Assembly (NCBI GenBank): GCA_018105865.1
Contig: CM030865.1
Span: forward strand, 12,302,613-12,366,612
Direction: 5' to 3'
DNA: 64,000 nucleotides
From: Metaphire vulgaris
Lineage: Eukaryota; Annelida; Clitellata; Crassiclitellata; Megascolecidae
Part shown: piece by piece, positions 1 to 11,701 of the stretch
Numbering within the stretch: the first letter of the stretch is position 1
How the letters are laid out: every line of letters begins with the position of its first letter
Program-made: the position numbers and the translations under genes
The notes under the pieces: model-generated
The model's input: only the letters and a program-made list of their open reading frames with translations
Database searches by the model: none
What the model was told of the DNA's origin: nothing

Positions 1-58
1 TAACTTTATTGCGTTACTTTGCAAAAGACTAATCGACTGTTGAAAATTTTAATCCAAG

Positions 59-592
59 GATCTCGGAGAACTCGAGAAGCTCGTGCCGCTGACAAAGCTC
101 ACGGAAATCTCTCTCGCCAGCAACGCTGTAAGTATCTGTTCTTACCAACCAAGCCAGGAGCCATGCACCCACAAAGTCCTCATATGCAGGGGCCCGCCGG
201 TCACAGGGGCCTCTCCAAAGTATAAAATAAAAATTATTGTTATTCTGTGGGGGCCCTGCTATGTTGCCTAAACCTCTGACTCTCAAAAAGTGTTCCAAGT
301 CTTAGGTCCACCCATATAGTACGTACGCACTGAGGGGAAGGGGTTGGATTTAGGGGATTTTGAGTATGTATGGTGTACAAACGAGGGGGGAGGTTGAAAA
401 TATGCCTTTTTGCGTACGTACTATATGGATGAGCCCCTATATTGGTAGAGCACATGTTAAGAAATGGTAATCTCAAAACTGTGAACAGTATAACAGTATA
501 ACAGACAAGACAAGACTAACCCTTCACATCGTAAGCTATTCTCCATCAATTGATACCCTTGAGTATTAGAAATGGTGCTATAGAAGTGCATA

Positions 593-626
<34 letters not shown>

Positions 627-3600
627 TGTGCAAATCTCAAGACTGTTCTTCCAGCCAGAACAGGAGGGGGCCTGCTCCCTCGTGGATGTGGCCAGCGAAG
701 ATGGGTACCATCATCCAGTGGCATAGCCAAGATTCTAAGAATAGGGGGCACATTTTTCAGCCAAAAAGTCTTGACGAGCAAAAAACGTCATCATCTCAAA
801 CGCTTTAAAGTCTGCTGCACGGTGCATTTTCCTCGATCTAATACTATCCCCTACCCCACCCCAAACTACTTGCTGCTTTTGAATGAATCTCACTAGTCCC
901 AGTCCAAATAGGGCCCCCGTGGCTATGTGAATGCTACAGGAACCATCAAAACTGTATGTACTCTAGCGCTCCTTTATGTGAAAAATTTCAGGTGGCAAAA
1001 CGTCACGGGCACCGCCCGACTCTCATTTACCGAATGCCAAACCTTAAAATTATCGACGGAATTTTAATAACGGAAGACGAAAGGACGAAAGCCGAGCTGT
1101 TCTTCATGGATTTACAGGTTAAACAGAATTAACTTCTTAGCAAATACACACACACAAAAGAAAACTCCTTTTATGCTGTGAAAAAATTACTCTAACTAAG
1201 CACATTAACTTTCTTGATTTTATTACATTTGATTTCTTGAACCCAGTGCTGAAAGTCTGTGAAAAAAGGTGCAGGAACTCTCTTGGCGCAACCCTAACCC
1301 TAACTGTAACCCTAGCCGTAACCATAACCAGTGGCGGCTCCAGGATTTGACAAGTGGGGGGCCGTTCGGGTGGCAACTTCTAATCATGGGGGCCAACCTT
1401 TGTTGTTTAATGTATGTAGCATTAAGTATAGGGTCCCAACAGGAGGGACACTGTGCGAGGCCAGGCACTCAATAGGGGGGCACGGCCCCCCTGGTGGATC
1501 CGCCACTGCTGCAAAGCATTTGAGGGTTCTAGATAGAAATTTGGGTGAAATATCAACATGAATTTTTGGGTCGCCCAACAATTTTTCATGTCCATGGTAT
1601 TTTTTCGAAATTTGAGCGAAAATTTGTGGTGTCGTAGGGCCTTCATATTTGCACCGATTGAAGCCCAGTCGATGCCTACAAGGAATCTGGACCCGCATTT
1701 TGGATATGTATCACTTTAAAGGGTTTTTTAATCTATACAATGTATAGCCACCATTATTATAATTGCCATTATAGACACATTAATACGGTGGAAAGTGACG
1801 GCTTTTTCTAGTCCTCTGACATCAGTGGGGGGCGCTTGAGGGTTCTAAAGCGAAATGTGAGCAATATATCGACATGAAATTTTGGGTCGCAAAAATTTTT
1901 CATGGACTATAGTCCATGGTATTTTTTCAAATTTGAGCGAAAATTTGTGGTGTCAGAGGGCCTTCATATTTGCACGATTGAAGCCCAGTCGATGCCTACA
2001 AGGAATCTGCACCGCATTTTGGATATGTATCACTTTAAAGGGTTTTTAATCTATACAATGTATAGCCACCATTATTATAATTGCCATTATAGACACTTTA
2101 ATACGGTGGAAAGTGACGGCTTTTTCTAGTCCTCTGACATCAGTGGGGGGCGCTTGAGGGTTCTAAAGCGAAATGTGAGCAATATATCGACATGAATTTT
2201 TGGGTCGCCCGAAAATTTTTCATGGAAAATGGTCCATGGTATTTTTCAAATTTGAGCGAAAAATTTGTGGTGTCGTGGGGCCTTCATATTTGCACCGATT
2301 GAAGCCCAGTCGATGCCTACAAGGAATCTGCACCGCATTTTGGATATGTATCACTTTAAAGGGTTTTTAATCTATACAATGTATAGCCACCATTATTATA
2401 ATTGCCATTATAGACACATTAATACGGTGGAAAGTGACTGCTTTTCTAGTCCTCTGACATCAGTGGGGGCGCTTGAGGGTTCTAAAGCGAAATGTGAGCA
2501 ATATATCGACATGAATTTTTGGGTCGCCGAAATTTTTCATGGACTATAATAGTCCATGGTATTTTTTCGAAATTGAGCGAAAATTTGTGGTGTCGTGGGG
2601 CCTTCATATTTGCACCGATTGAAGCCCAGTCGATGCCTACAAGGAATCTGCACCCGCATTTTGGATATGTATCACTTTAAAGGGTTTTTTAATCTATACA
2701 ATGTATAGCCACCATTATTATAATTGCCATTATAGACACATTAATACGGTGGAAAGTGACGGCTTTTTCTAGTCCTCTGACATCAGTGGGGGGCGCTTGA
2801 GGGTTCTAAAGCGAAATGTGAGCAATATATCGACATGAATTTTTGGGTCGCCCGAAAATTTTTCATGAACTATAGTCCATGGTATTTTTTCGAAATTTGA
2901 GCGAAAATTTGTGGTGTCGTAGGGCCTTCATATTTGCACCGATTGAAGCCCAGTCGATGCCTACAAGGAATCTGGACCCGCATTTTGGATATGTATCACT
3001 TTAAAGGGTTTTCTAATCTATACAATGTATAGCCACCATTATTATAATTGCCATTATAGACACTTTAATACGGTGGAAAGTGACGGCTTTTTCTAGTCCT
3101 CTGACATCAGTGGGGGGCGCTTGAGGGTTCTAAAGCGAAATGTGAGCAATATATCGACATGAATTTTTGGGTCGCCCGAAAATTTTTCATGGACTATAGT
3201 CCATGGTATTTTTCGAAATTTGAGCGAAAATTTGTGGTGTCGTAGGGCCTTCATATTTGCACCGATTGAAGCCCAGTCGATGCCTACAAGGAATCTGCAC
3301 CCGCATTTTGGATATGTATCACTTTAAAGGGTTTTTTAATCTATACAATGTATAGCCACCATTATTATAATTGCCATTATAGACACATTAATACGGTGGA
3401 AAGTGACGGCTTTTTCTAGTCCTCTGACATCAGTGGGGGGCGCTTGAGGGTTCTAAAGCGAAATGTGAGCAATATATCGACATGAATTTTTGGGTCGCCG
3501 AAAATTTTTCATGGACTATAGTCCATGGTATTTTTCGAAATTTGAGCGAAAATTTGTGGTGTCGTAGGGGCCTTCATATTTGCACGATTGAAGCCCAGTC

Positions 3601-4554
3601 GATGCCTACAAGGAATCTGCACCCGCATTTTGGATATGTATCACTTTAAAGGGTTTTTTAATCTATACAATGTATAGCCACCATTATTATAATTGCCATT
3701 ATAGACACATTAATACGGTGGAAAGTGACGGCTTTTTCTAGTCCTCTGACATCAGTGGGGGGCGCTTGAGGGTTCTAAAGCGAAATGTGAGCAATATATC
3801 GACATGAATTTTTGGGTCGCCCGAAAATTTTTCATGGACTATAGTCCATGGTATTTTTTCGAAATTTGAGCGAAAATTTGTGGTGTCGTAGGGCCTTCAT
3901 ATTTGCACCGATTGAAGCACAGTCGATGCCTACAAGGAATCTGGAGCCGCATTTTGGATGTCTATCAGGTGTCTGACTGCAGTGGTTGTCGTTGTAGCAA
4001 CCGGCTTCAACAACGTATCTGGACACTTTGCCAGGAATTGATAACCAGCTGAGGGGTCATGTTCCAGTCAAGGTGACAAATGTTCAGCTCATGTCACCAC
4101 GTGACAGGGCATGGGTTGGAATTAGCACCAAACACTTTCCATCATCTCTAGGTCAGACTATAAATAATTCTTACAGGTTGAATGTAACCGTAATCATCAT
4201 ATTACATAGTAATATAATTAACTGATAATTAGCTTACAGGCATTTCAAACTGTGTTTTGACATACATATCGAGATCCTATTAAGGTAAAAGACCTTTATA
4301 TTTAGGCCTTCTTATTAGAACATCTGTAGTCTCATTCATGACATCTTCACAAATGAAAATTCTGTATTACATATTTGTTACAAATGACACTTTGCATGGA
4401 ATTTTTGCTAACAGGTGTCAATGCTACAAGACGAATTGGCAACAGTCGCTTTGACCCAAACATAGGTCAACAGCAGACCTACGGTAAACCAACAAATGCC
4501 CCTCTCGTCTACTACCCCCACAGCAACTCCCTCGGAGGAAACGCCAGGATCCAG
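59..4554 (+). CDS. LRRC9: LRRC9-like leucine-rich repeat protein, C-terminal exons (5' end outside window)
   Basis: Four exons join in frame: 59-127, 992-1117, 3998-4151 and 4415-4554, each with AG..GT borders. The first is a 69-nt leucine-rich-repeat exon (reads DLGELEKLVPLTKLTEISLA). The second holds the last LRR and its cap (MPNLKIIDGILITEDERTKA), the style of ending seen in LRRC9 and other ciliary or cytoplasmic LRR proteins. The third and fourth give a tail rich in Asn, Pro and Gly (LPGIDNQLRGHVPVKVTNVQ, then RRIGNSRFDPNIGQQQTYGK). If the 4555 donor is not used, the frame runs on to a stop at 4618-4620, with an AATAAA-like signal near 4680, so 4415-4620 could be the terminal exon. The LRR identity is clear; LRRC9 rather than another LRR protein is an inference from the cap and tail. 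No function beyond protein-protein interaction can be read. Confidence 0.6.
590..624. repeat. (ATT)n microsatellite in LRRC9 intron
   Basis: About 11 ATT/TTA units follow a short GGTGCTATAGAAGTGCATAA stretch. That flank resembles the GCGCTATAGAAATT end of the LINE/SINE family found elsewhere in the window, so this is probably a decayed retroelement tail. The rest of the 128-991 intron shows no other gene. Confidence 0.7.
1289..1328 (+). repeat. Interstitial telomere-like (CCCTAA) tract
   Basis: Two exact CCCTAA units are followed by degenerate copies (CTGTAA, CCCTAG, CCGTAA, CCATAA). This is the animal telomere motif in degraded form, and it directly abuts the MITE that begins at 1329. It is far too short and degenerate to be a functional chromosome end. 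Confidence 0.55.
1329..1508. mobile_element. hAT-like MITE (CAGTGGCGG inverted ends), no target duplication seen
   Basis: The left end CAGTGGCGGCTCCAGGATTT and the right end GGTGGATCCGCCACTG are inverted repeats. The interior is closely similar to the elements at 20995-21172 and 34672-34841. Flanking 8-mers (ACCATAAC and CTGCAAAG) do not match, so the copy may have been rearranged; its right end abuts the tandem array. Confidence 0.7.
1509..3960. repeat. Tandem satellite-like array, ~322 bp unit, 7-8 copies
   Basis: The landmark GCCCAGTCGATGCC (or its one-base variant) recurs near 1663, 1983, 2304, 2624, 2948, 3271, 3593 and 3917, so the period is 320-324 bp. Units carry two internal dyads (CATGGACTATAGTCCATG, degenerate in some copies, and CTATACAATGTATAG). 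Copies after the first are nearly identical; most differences are one-base length changes in short homopolymers. The first copy is diverged in its 5' part and the last is cut off near 3960. The array lies wholly in the LRRC9-like intron between 1117 and 3998. Open frames inside it change with the indels and are not genes. Confidence 0.95.
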
Positions 4555-4620
4555 GTACCCCCCAAGTCTTCCATTTCTTACATTTCAAATATTCATTTAA
4601 CTAAGTTCATGCTTAATTAA

Positions 4621-5228
4621 CAAAATTGTGCAATTAACATAAATTGCAATTAGAAAAGATGATTTTTATATAATAATAATAATAAAAATATTATTATTAT
4701 TATTATTAAACTGACATTTCTTGTACACTAAATGTCAGGAGCAAGGGCACATTGCATAAAAATAATGAACCTACATAATGTTAACATTACAGAACAACAT
4801 TGGTTTATTTAACATTATATATTCGCACAAAATAGGCTTTTCTTTAGTAAAACTGTTCCGATGTATTCGAGTGGAATCTTCAATTGCTTTTACACGAAGC
4901 AACGTCAAATAAACTACAGACACCAGATGGCAGACGACACGTACACCATCAGAAATGCGATAACGATCAAATGCCTGATTTTCACAACTCGAGTCGTGTG
5001 AAAACCGAAGAAGTTGAAACAAAAGGCACCACTGCTGGTGCCATAAACAAAGCATTCCTTTGCTGCCATTACTCTCAACGTTCTGCATGGGCTAGAGATG
5101 TACAACCAATTTTGTTGTTAATCTGTAGCAATGCTGAGACTTCTTTTGGACAGAAAACTGTATAATTCACAGAGGCAGATTCAGTCGATGGCACTGTTCA
5201 CAGTGGAGCCAGGCTGAAGAGACAGCGG
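4621..5228. other. Convergent intergenic spacer between LRRC9-like gene and WDR36
   Basis: The two genes end tail to tail here. The stretch holds a short AAT/ATT tract (4670-4708) and an AATAAA on the minus strand at 4804-4809 that could serve as the WDR36 polyadenylation signal about 420 nt after its stop codon. I see no additional gene. Confidence 0.5.
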
Positions 5229-5475
5229 CTATAGTGCTGCGCCTTTTATGAAGTTTGTCAGGCACAGTGCTTTATTTCTTGAGCTGAAGAGTTCATCAAA
5301 TTCCTGACGATGTGCAGACAGGATGGCGTCGACCTTGTCTAGAAGCTCTTGACTGTTGAATATTAGTTCTTGATGAAGCTTTAAAATATATAAACCATAT
5401 GATTATGACTTATTTTTAGGATATATATATATATACACATACACATATGTTAATTGTTTATATATATATATTAAT

Positions 5476-5528
<53 letters not shown>

Positions 5529-8500
5529 ATCACTCCAACAGGCTTTAACCATTTTAAAACGACAACATTAAAGTATTAATCCAAAACCAAAAATGTGGTG
5601 TAAATTTTCCTTTGAATGTGGGCCAAGCAGTTCCGTAGATTAGGCAAACAGTCTTTGAATTTCATTAAATGAAATCTTTTAAATAAAATCTTATTTAATA
5701 CGAATTTTTCTCACTTTAAGAACAGTTGCCAGATAAGTCAACATTAGGTTGAATTCTCTTTTCCTTTTGAGTACGTGTCCGATGAAGTCGACCAAATGAC
5801 CGACGAGGTCAGGCGCTCTGAATTCATCTTCAGTGACCGATGGACCACAGTTCTTCAAGAAGTCGAGCATCTCACCGTCTGGTTAAAATACAAAATCACG
5901 AAATGTAATTATCGATAACAGCAAAGATTTTATTTGATATCATGAATAAAATAAGTGTTTCACCTTAAAATGGTCATTTAAAAAAGGTAAAACAAGTGAA
6001 TAATTATCCTTTTCCCATTTGATCTTGGAAGCAAAAAATAATACTCTAAATTTCTTACACAGCTGTTCTTTTTTTGCACCATCCATTTCGTTTGCTGCAT
6101 TTTCCGTTAGTCGGCCGAAATGAGTGCGCGAAATGCCAACCAAGATTCTGCTGGACACCTGAAACACCAAGCACACAAAAATCATCATCAGCATCATCAA
6201 GTTCAAGAACTCCACTGAATCCACTGTAAACCAATCAATCAATTTATCAATCAATTTATTCTTTCTCATCAGCATCGAAAATAAACATATATCAATATGA
6301 AGCAAAAAAGAAGAAAAAACTTGACTAACAATTAACACTTAACTAAATTCATCGACTAAATTGTTTAAACTTTAAACAAGTCTCAATTAATCGTTAATCT
6401 GCACCAATTGAGGTCATTGACGCTTATAGTGGAGTAGTCGTTTCTCGGTGTGTGGCCCCAGAGACTCTGAAATTCATCGTCAGCATCTCTTGGCAAAATC
6501 AACACATTATCATCTTTAAGATTTAGTCTTAAGAGGTACATGTTTGGATTGGCCTATCCCCCATAGATTGCTCCCCCCACCAATCAGACTGACCAATCCA
6601 GTCTGACTTGGGCCTTATTCAGATTGGATTTGGCACACCATCGGCTGATGCCCTAGGCATTAAGATTACTGATAGACTGAAGTCTATTAAAAGCTAATGT
6701 TGTCAGTGTCCGCAAATTTGAGATTGAATAACGGGCGTACTTTGTTAGAAGAATCCGCAGTTTCTGGTTTCAAGAACTTTGTCTCTATGCCTGAGACAGT
6801 CGGAAGGAAAAAAGGAGCGTTCTCCGGGACCTTTGGCGGTTCTTTAGGCTTGTTCCTCTCCTGAAAATCATTAATTACCAGCATTAACAACACTGCAGAG
6901 AAAACCCATGATTCTAAAAAAGTATATTAACATACCAGTAATAACTGTCAGAACTACAATCAAACTCACTTTTAACTCTTCTAATTAATGCACTCAAGCC
7001 TCTGTTAACTGAACGATTTCATTTAATGTTGCATTAACTAGGTTGGACTGTCCATTCTTCTTCAAACTTTTCATTAAAAAAAACAGTGTTTGTTTTGTTT
7101 TTCAATCGATCTTACTATTAAACTATCAACACCGTCTCTGACCACAACTGATGTTACCATTACTAGCTATGCTGTCACAACAGGTACTAGAACCAACAAT
7201 ATTGGAAGTACTACGGTAGATACTGTACCTTGATAATATCCAGTTGAAAAAGACTGTACCATCTAGACTTTGGTAGATCAGTTAGTGTGAGAAGGTCTTC
7301 TATTTGATTGGGTGAACAGTATTCCATAGTGGTCTCCTCGTCATTTTCAAGCAAAGGACCGTCTAAAAACCGTAATTTTTCATGTAACACCTAACATTTC
7401 AAGCTTTACAATCTGTTACACAAAAATGAGAATAAAGCCTGATAATTGCATTACATAATTATGAAAGCCTTAGCAACGTTCACAGTACCATCGTAGCATA
7501 ATAATAATAATATGCAATTCAAAAAGCAATCCTGGAAATTAGAACATCAACTACATGAAAACAGCTGCATTTTATAAAAAAGTGGTTGAAAAACCAAAAT
7601 AAAAATGCAGTCCAATGGTGATGTAATGTGTCTCAGACCATGTCTTGGGCCACGGGTGGCTGGAAGACTCATGAGCGCCGGCTTTTGAGTTGGGGGAAGA
7701 GGAGCGGAAACCATTCCGGAATAGAGGGTTCTGTTTGACCATAAATAGATTCCAACATCATCAACGTGTGTTGTTGCGAGGAATGTGTCCGTTGGCGACA
7801 TGGTAAGGCTGGTCACTGGAGGCTCCACCAGAAAGCAGTCAATCAGCCTGAAAGGAAACACAGTCCATCCAATGTTCACCTATCACAAACATATTTCATG
7901 AACTACAAGCAAATTATATTATCATACTGAACGGTATAACTGTAAGCTTACTTAACACGAAATTTCATTCATTTTTTATATAGGTTATTATTCATTCTTC
8001 TATGCTATAAATTGCATATCTCTTAAAATGCGTACCATTTCACACTCTGCTAATACACTACCAATTTAGAACACGCTTAAAACCCACTTTTTTTACCTGG
8101 TACATCCACCATGGACAACTCCTGGTTGTCCACTCTGGATTGGACCTGGATCTTGAATGATTTTGATTTGGTGTGGCATCGGCCGATGCCTCTGTGCATT
8201 ATGAAGTGGCGCTATAGAAGTTTAAGATTAGACTAGAAGCAAAATCAGGCCCTTAACAATACCTCCAGCAAAAACAATTATCCCAATGCTGACCAGGGCC
8301 AGGGCTAACCTGTGCCCCCCCCACAGAACAAATATTTGGGCCCCTAAGGACAGAGGATGTGGGGAAGTAGCTGTAAATACAAAACATCTTTTGGATAGGC
8401 CCCGCATTTGCGGGTGTCTGGCCCTGATGCCGACACCCTGACCCCCCCTCCCAGTGCATCCCGAGAGCAAATCAGTCTTTGGTGAATTTTTTTGTAATAC

Positions 8501-11500
8501 TCACTTTTCTGACACAACATCCCAGATCCTAACTCTTGAATCCAATGAGGAGACAATTAATCTTCGTCCATCGGCCGTAAATGCCTAAAAAATTGAAACC
8601 GACTAATTATCTCCCAAACGTATTGAGTATTTTGGACAATTTCCGATGAATTAAAACTGTTTGAAGAGCAAAACGATGCACATGCAGTTGATTCAATTTC
8701 ACAGAATTCTCAGTAAATGATTCTCTACCATGTCCGTGATTTCATTGGCTGGTCCCACAAAATGACGCACAATTCTTCTGGATTCGATATCGACGACAAC
8801 GACGGAAAGATCATCACAGGCAAGAGCCAACATCGCACTGAAATACAAAGAAATTCAGAAATATTAATCAGAAATAATTATTAAATGCGATAAGCCGTCA
8901 AATGTCAACTTGTATTTAGTTGGTCATTCGAACAATAGAAAACCATGAATATTAGAGCATTTGCAAATTTAGACTCGAAATAAATCTCTTCCACTTGGTT
9001 TTTCCTTCACAGTCTACCTTGCTGTTTCCCCACCTGACTAATATCTGGAATTGACTGGGCCTTTTGCAGATCAATCAGAAATGTCATAGATGCTATAAAA
9101 ACCACTACCACTATAGCTGCTGCTGCTGCTACTACTACTACTACTACTACTGCTACTACTGACTGCTACTGCTACTACTACTTCAACTATTACTGATGAC
9201 ATAAAATTGTCTAGATGTGACATTGAAAAGCTGCAGGGAAACCTATAAAAGGAGTGACGCAAAGCAGTCAGACCTGTCTCGGTGAAGTTGTAGCATAGCC
9301 GCAGATGATTCCAGCTTTAAGCAAGTGATTAGCACCGATTTCTGAGTTTTCCTTGGAAATTTCCAGAATTTAATGCAGTTGTCTTTGCCAGTCGTTATGA
9401 CAACAGAATTAACGGAGTTAACGGCAATGCCAGTAACTGCTCCATCATGTGCTACACATAAAAAAATTACCTTTACATTTTAACAACATAAGATAAAGTT
9501 TAATACATCTAAAACTTAAAATCAGTAAAATGGCAAAAATGTTACAATCATTACAACTGTAATACAAAGATTTCTCAAACATTCAAGAAATGAATCTTAG
9601 TGCATTCTCAGAAAATACTAAATTCCTTCCACCATTTTCAGATCCAAATGATCCACGAAATAAACCAGACTGCATGTTGTACAAATCAACATGTCCAGAT
9701 GTGTAGCCCAACAAACCAAAGTTGCCGCAAGATGTCACTGTGACACACTGTCAAAATAGACAACAAAAGTACTCTACAATGACATTCGATTTGAAAATCA
9801 AATAAACAGGTTCAAACACAGACGCTGTTATATCGGCAATAAAGCAACTCACATTGTGCAGCATTGGACAGAGAGCCGATCATTAGCCATTATTATTATT
9901 AAATGTAAATTATTGATAGTGAATGGTGAATGTCAGGTCAGGTCTTTGTCCTCCAGCTGTGTCCAGCTATCAACTTATCCACGACATCTCTCCCAAGTTC
10001 TCTGTCCTTTGCTATTTCTTCCAAGGTCATTCGGTGTCTTCCGTCAGTTTTTCCGTTGAGATTCAGCCCTGCCATGTGCAGATCCTCTTCCAATCCGTCC
10101 ACCCATCGTCTTTTCGGTCTTCCTTTAGGTCTTCTTCCCTCTGGTTTGTAGTCGAGTGAATGGTGAATGAACAGGCTGCAAAGGCCATGACAGCATGTTT
10201 GGATCATAACATGTGACAATAGATGACAGGACGGTTGACAAACAAATGCGCCGTGCATTTAAATCAGAGGCAAAAAGAATTTATAAGAGCTCAAGAAGAG
10301 ACATCACAACATCAAATACTAAAGCCAAAAATAAAAGAAATCATAAGGTATTGTCTGTCTGGTAACTATTCGCAAACCTAATCCGGCAAATTACAACCTC
10401 AACATAAAACTGAACAAAGAATGAAGAGACGTCACAAGTCATTCTCACTGAAGCTGTCGTGTGTCGATGCAAGCGAACGTCTCGGAAACGATTGTGGAGC
10501 ATTTTGTGAGCGCCAATCGTTGACTTATTGTAGTTCCACGTTGTCGCTATTTTTTCAAATCGATGAATTGCCAGGATACCGTCCCAGTCACTCTGTCTTG
10601 AGCTTTCTACAAATACAAACCTGCATTAAAAATCAAAAATACACACAGACAACGTTCACTGTAGCTTCCATTACATGCCAGAAATTTTTGAAAATGTCAA
10701 AAATTTTGCAGTGGTCTTGTCTTAAGTGCCTAGTCTAAAGGTTTCTTAGAAATGTCCATTATGTTTTAACAATTCTAACCGAATAGAAATGATAATATTT
10801 ATAAAATTCATTTACAAATGCAGATTTGGTCAAGATTTGACCTGGATCAAGCACACCATTTTATTCCATAAAAGACTCGGTGCCGCAAAAGTTTTACCAG
10901 TTTCAAAGTCGGTTATGATGTTGTCTCTGCTGAGACCAGAATTTTCTCGGTTCACGCGTCCAAAACTTCGATTTTCTGAATCGTGAACAGTGCCGAAACG
11001 TCGCAAAGTGCCATCGTACCCTACAGAACCAAGCAAACATTGCCAGCATTAAACTGGGGATGGAAAAATAAACTAATCATTTCTAAATAAAGTATTTGAT
11101 GCATCAATACGGCCAATAACAAAGCAAAGTCAATCAACAAATGATAAAACTCTCGTGTTTTGCAAAATCTCGTTGAACACAGAATTAACTGAAAATAGCC
11201 ACAATGTTCTCGGGCCTGTACCTGAAGCTATGAGAATCTTCCCGTCATTTCCATGGAAACGTACTCTGTGCGCAGCGGAACTAAAACCGGAGCGCTCGCC
11301 GTCAAGACGACCGCTTCCATCCGTCTGATCAAACCGCCATCTCTGAACAGAAATCATTCACAAAAATCCATTTAAACCAAAATAAATACAAAATAATCCT
11401 AAGTTCAATATCAGAGCTGTAAAGTAAGTCTAAAAACATTCAACAATTCTATTTCGGACTTTCTGCTTCAAACCAATCAAGCAAAACTGCTACTAGTCCA

Positions 11501-11669
11501 CTATCCCCCAAATCTGTAACCATCCAATAAAAGTCTTCTTCACGGCTTCCAAATTCCATAACTCAAATCCATACTCCACAGCTGTATTACAAACAATTGC
11601 AAACTTTAAAATTTGAATAGGAAAACAACCTTAAAACTTCATAATAGTTGTCATCGTCACCACCACCAA

Positions 11670-11701
<32 letters not shown>

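Noticed and set aside
1289..1328. Chromosome end (telomere)
   Set aside because: Only two perfect CCCTAA units, then degenerate ones, with coding exons on both sides.
2265..2549. Open frames repeated within the 322-bp array
   Set aside because: They shift between copies with each indel and contain no domain; they follow from the tandem repeat.
1509..3960. CRISPR-like array
   Set aside because: Whole ~322 bp units repeat without spacer/repeat alternation, and the genome is eukaryotic.
5940..6338. 132-residue minus-strand open frame as a separate gene
   Set aside because: It is the WDR36 exon 6158-6080 read through into both flanking introns.
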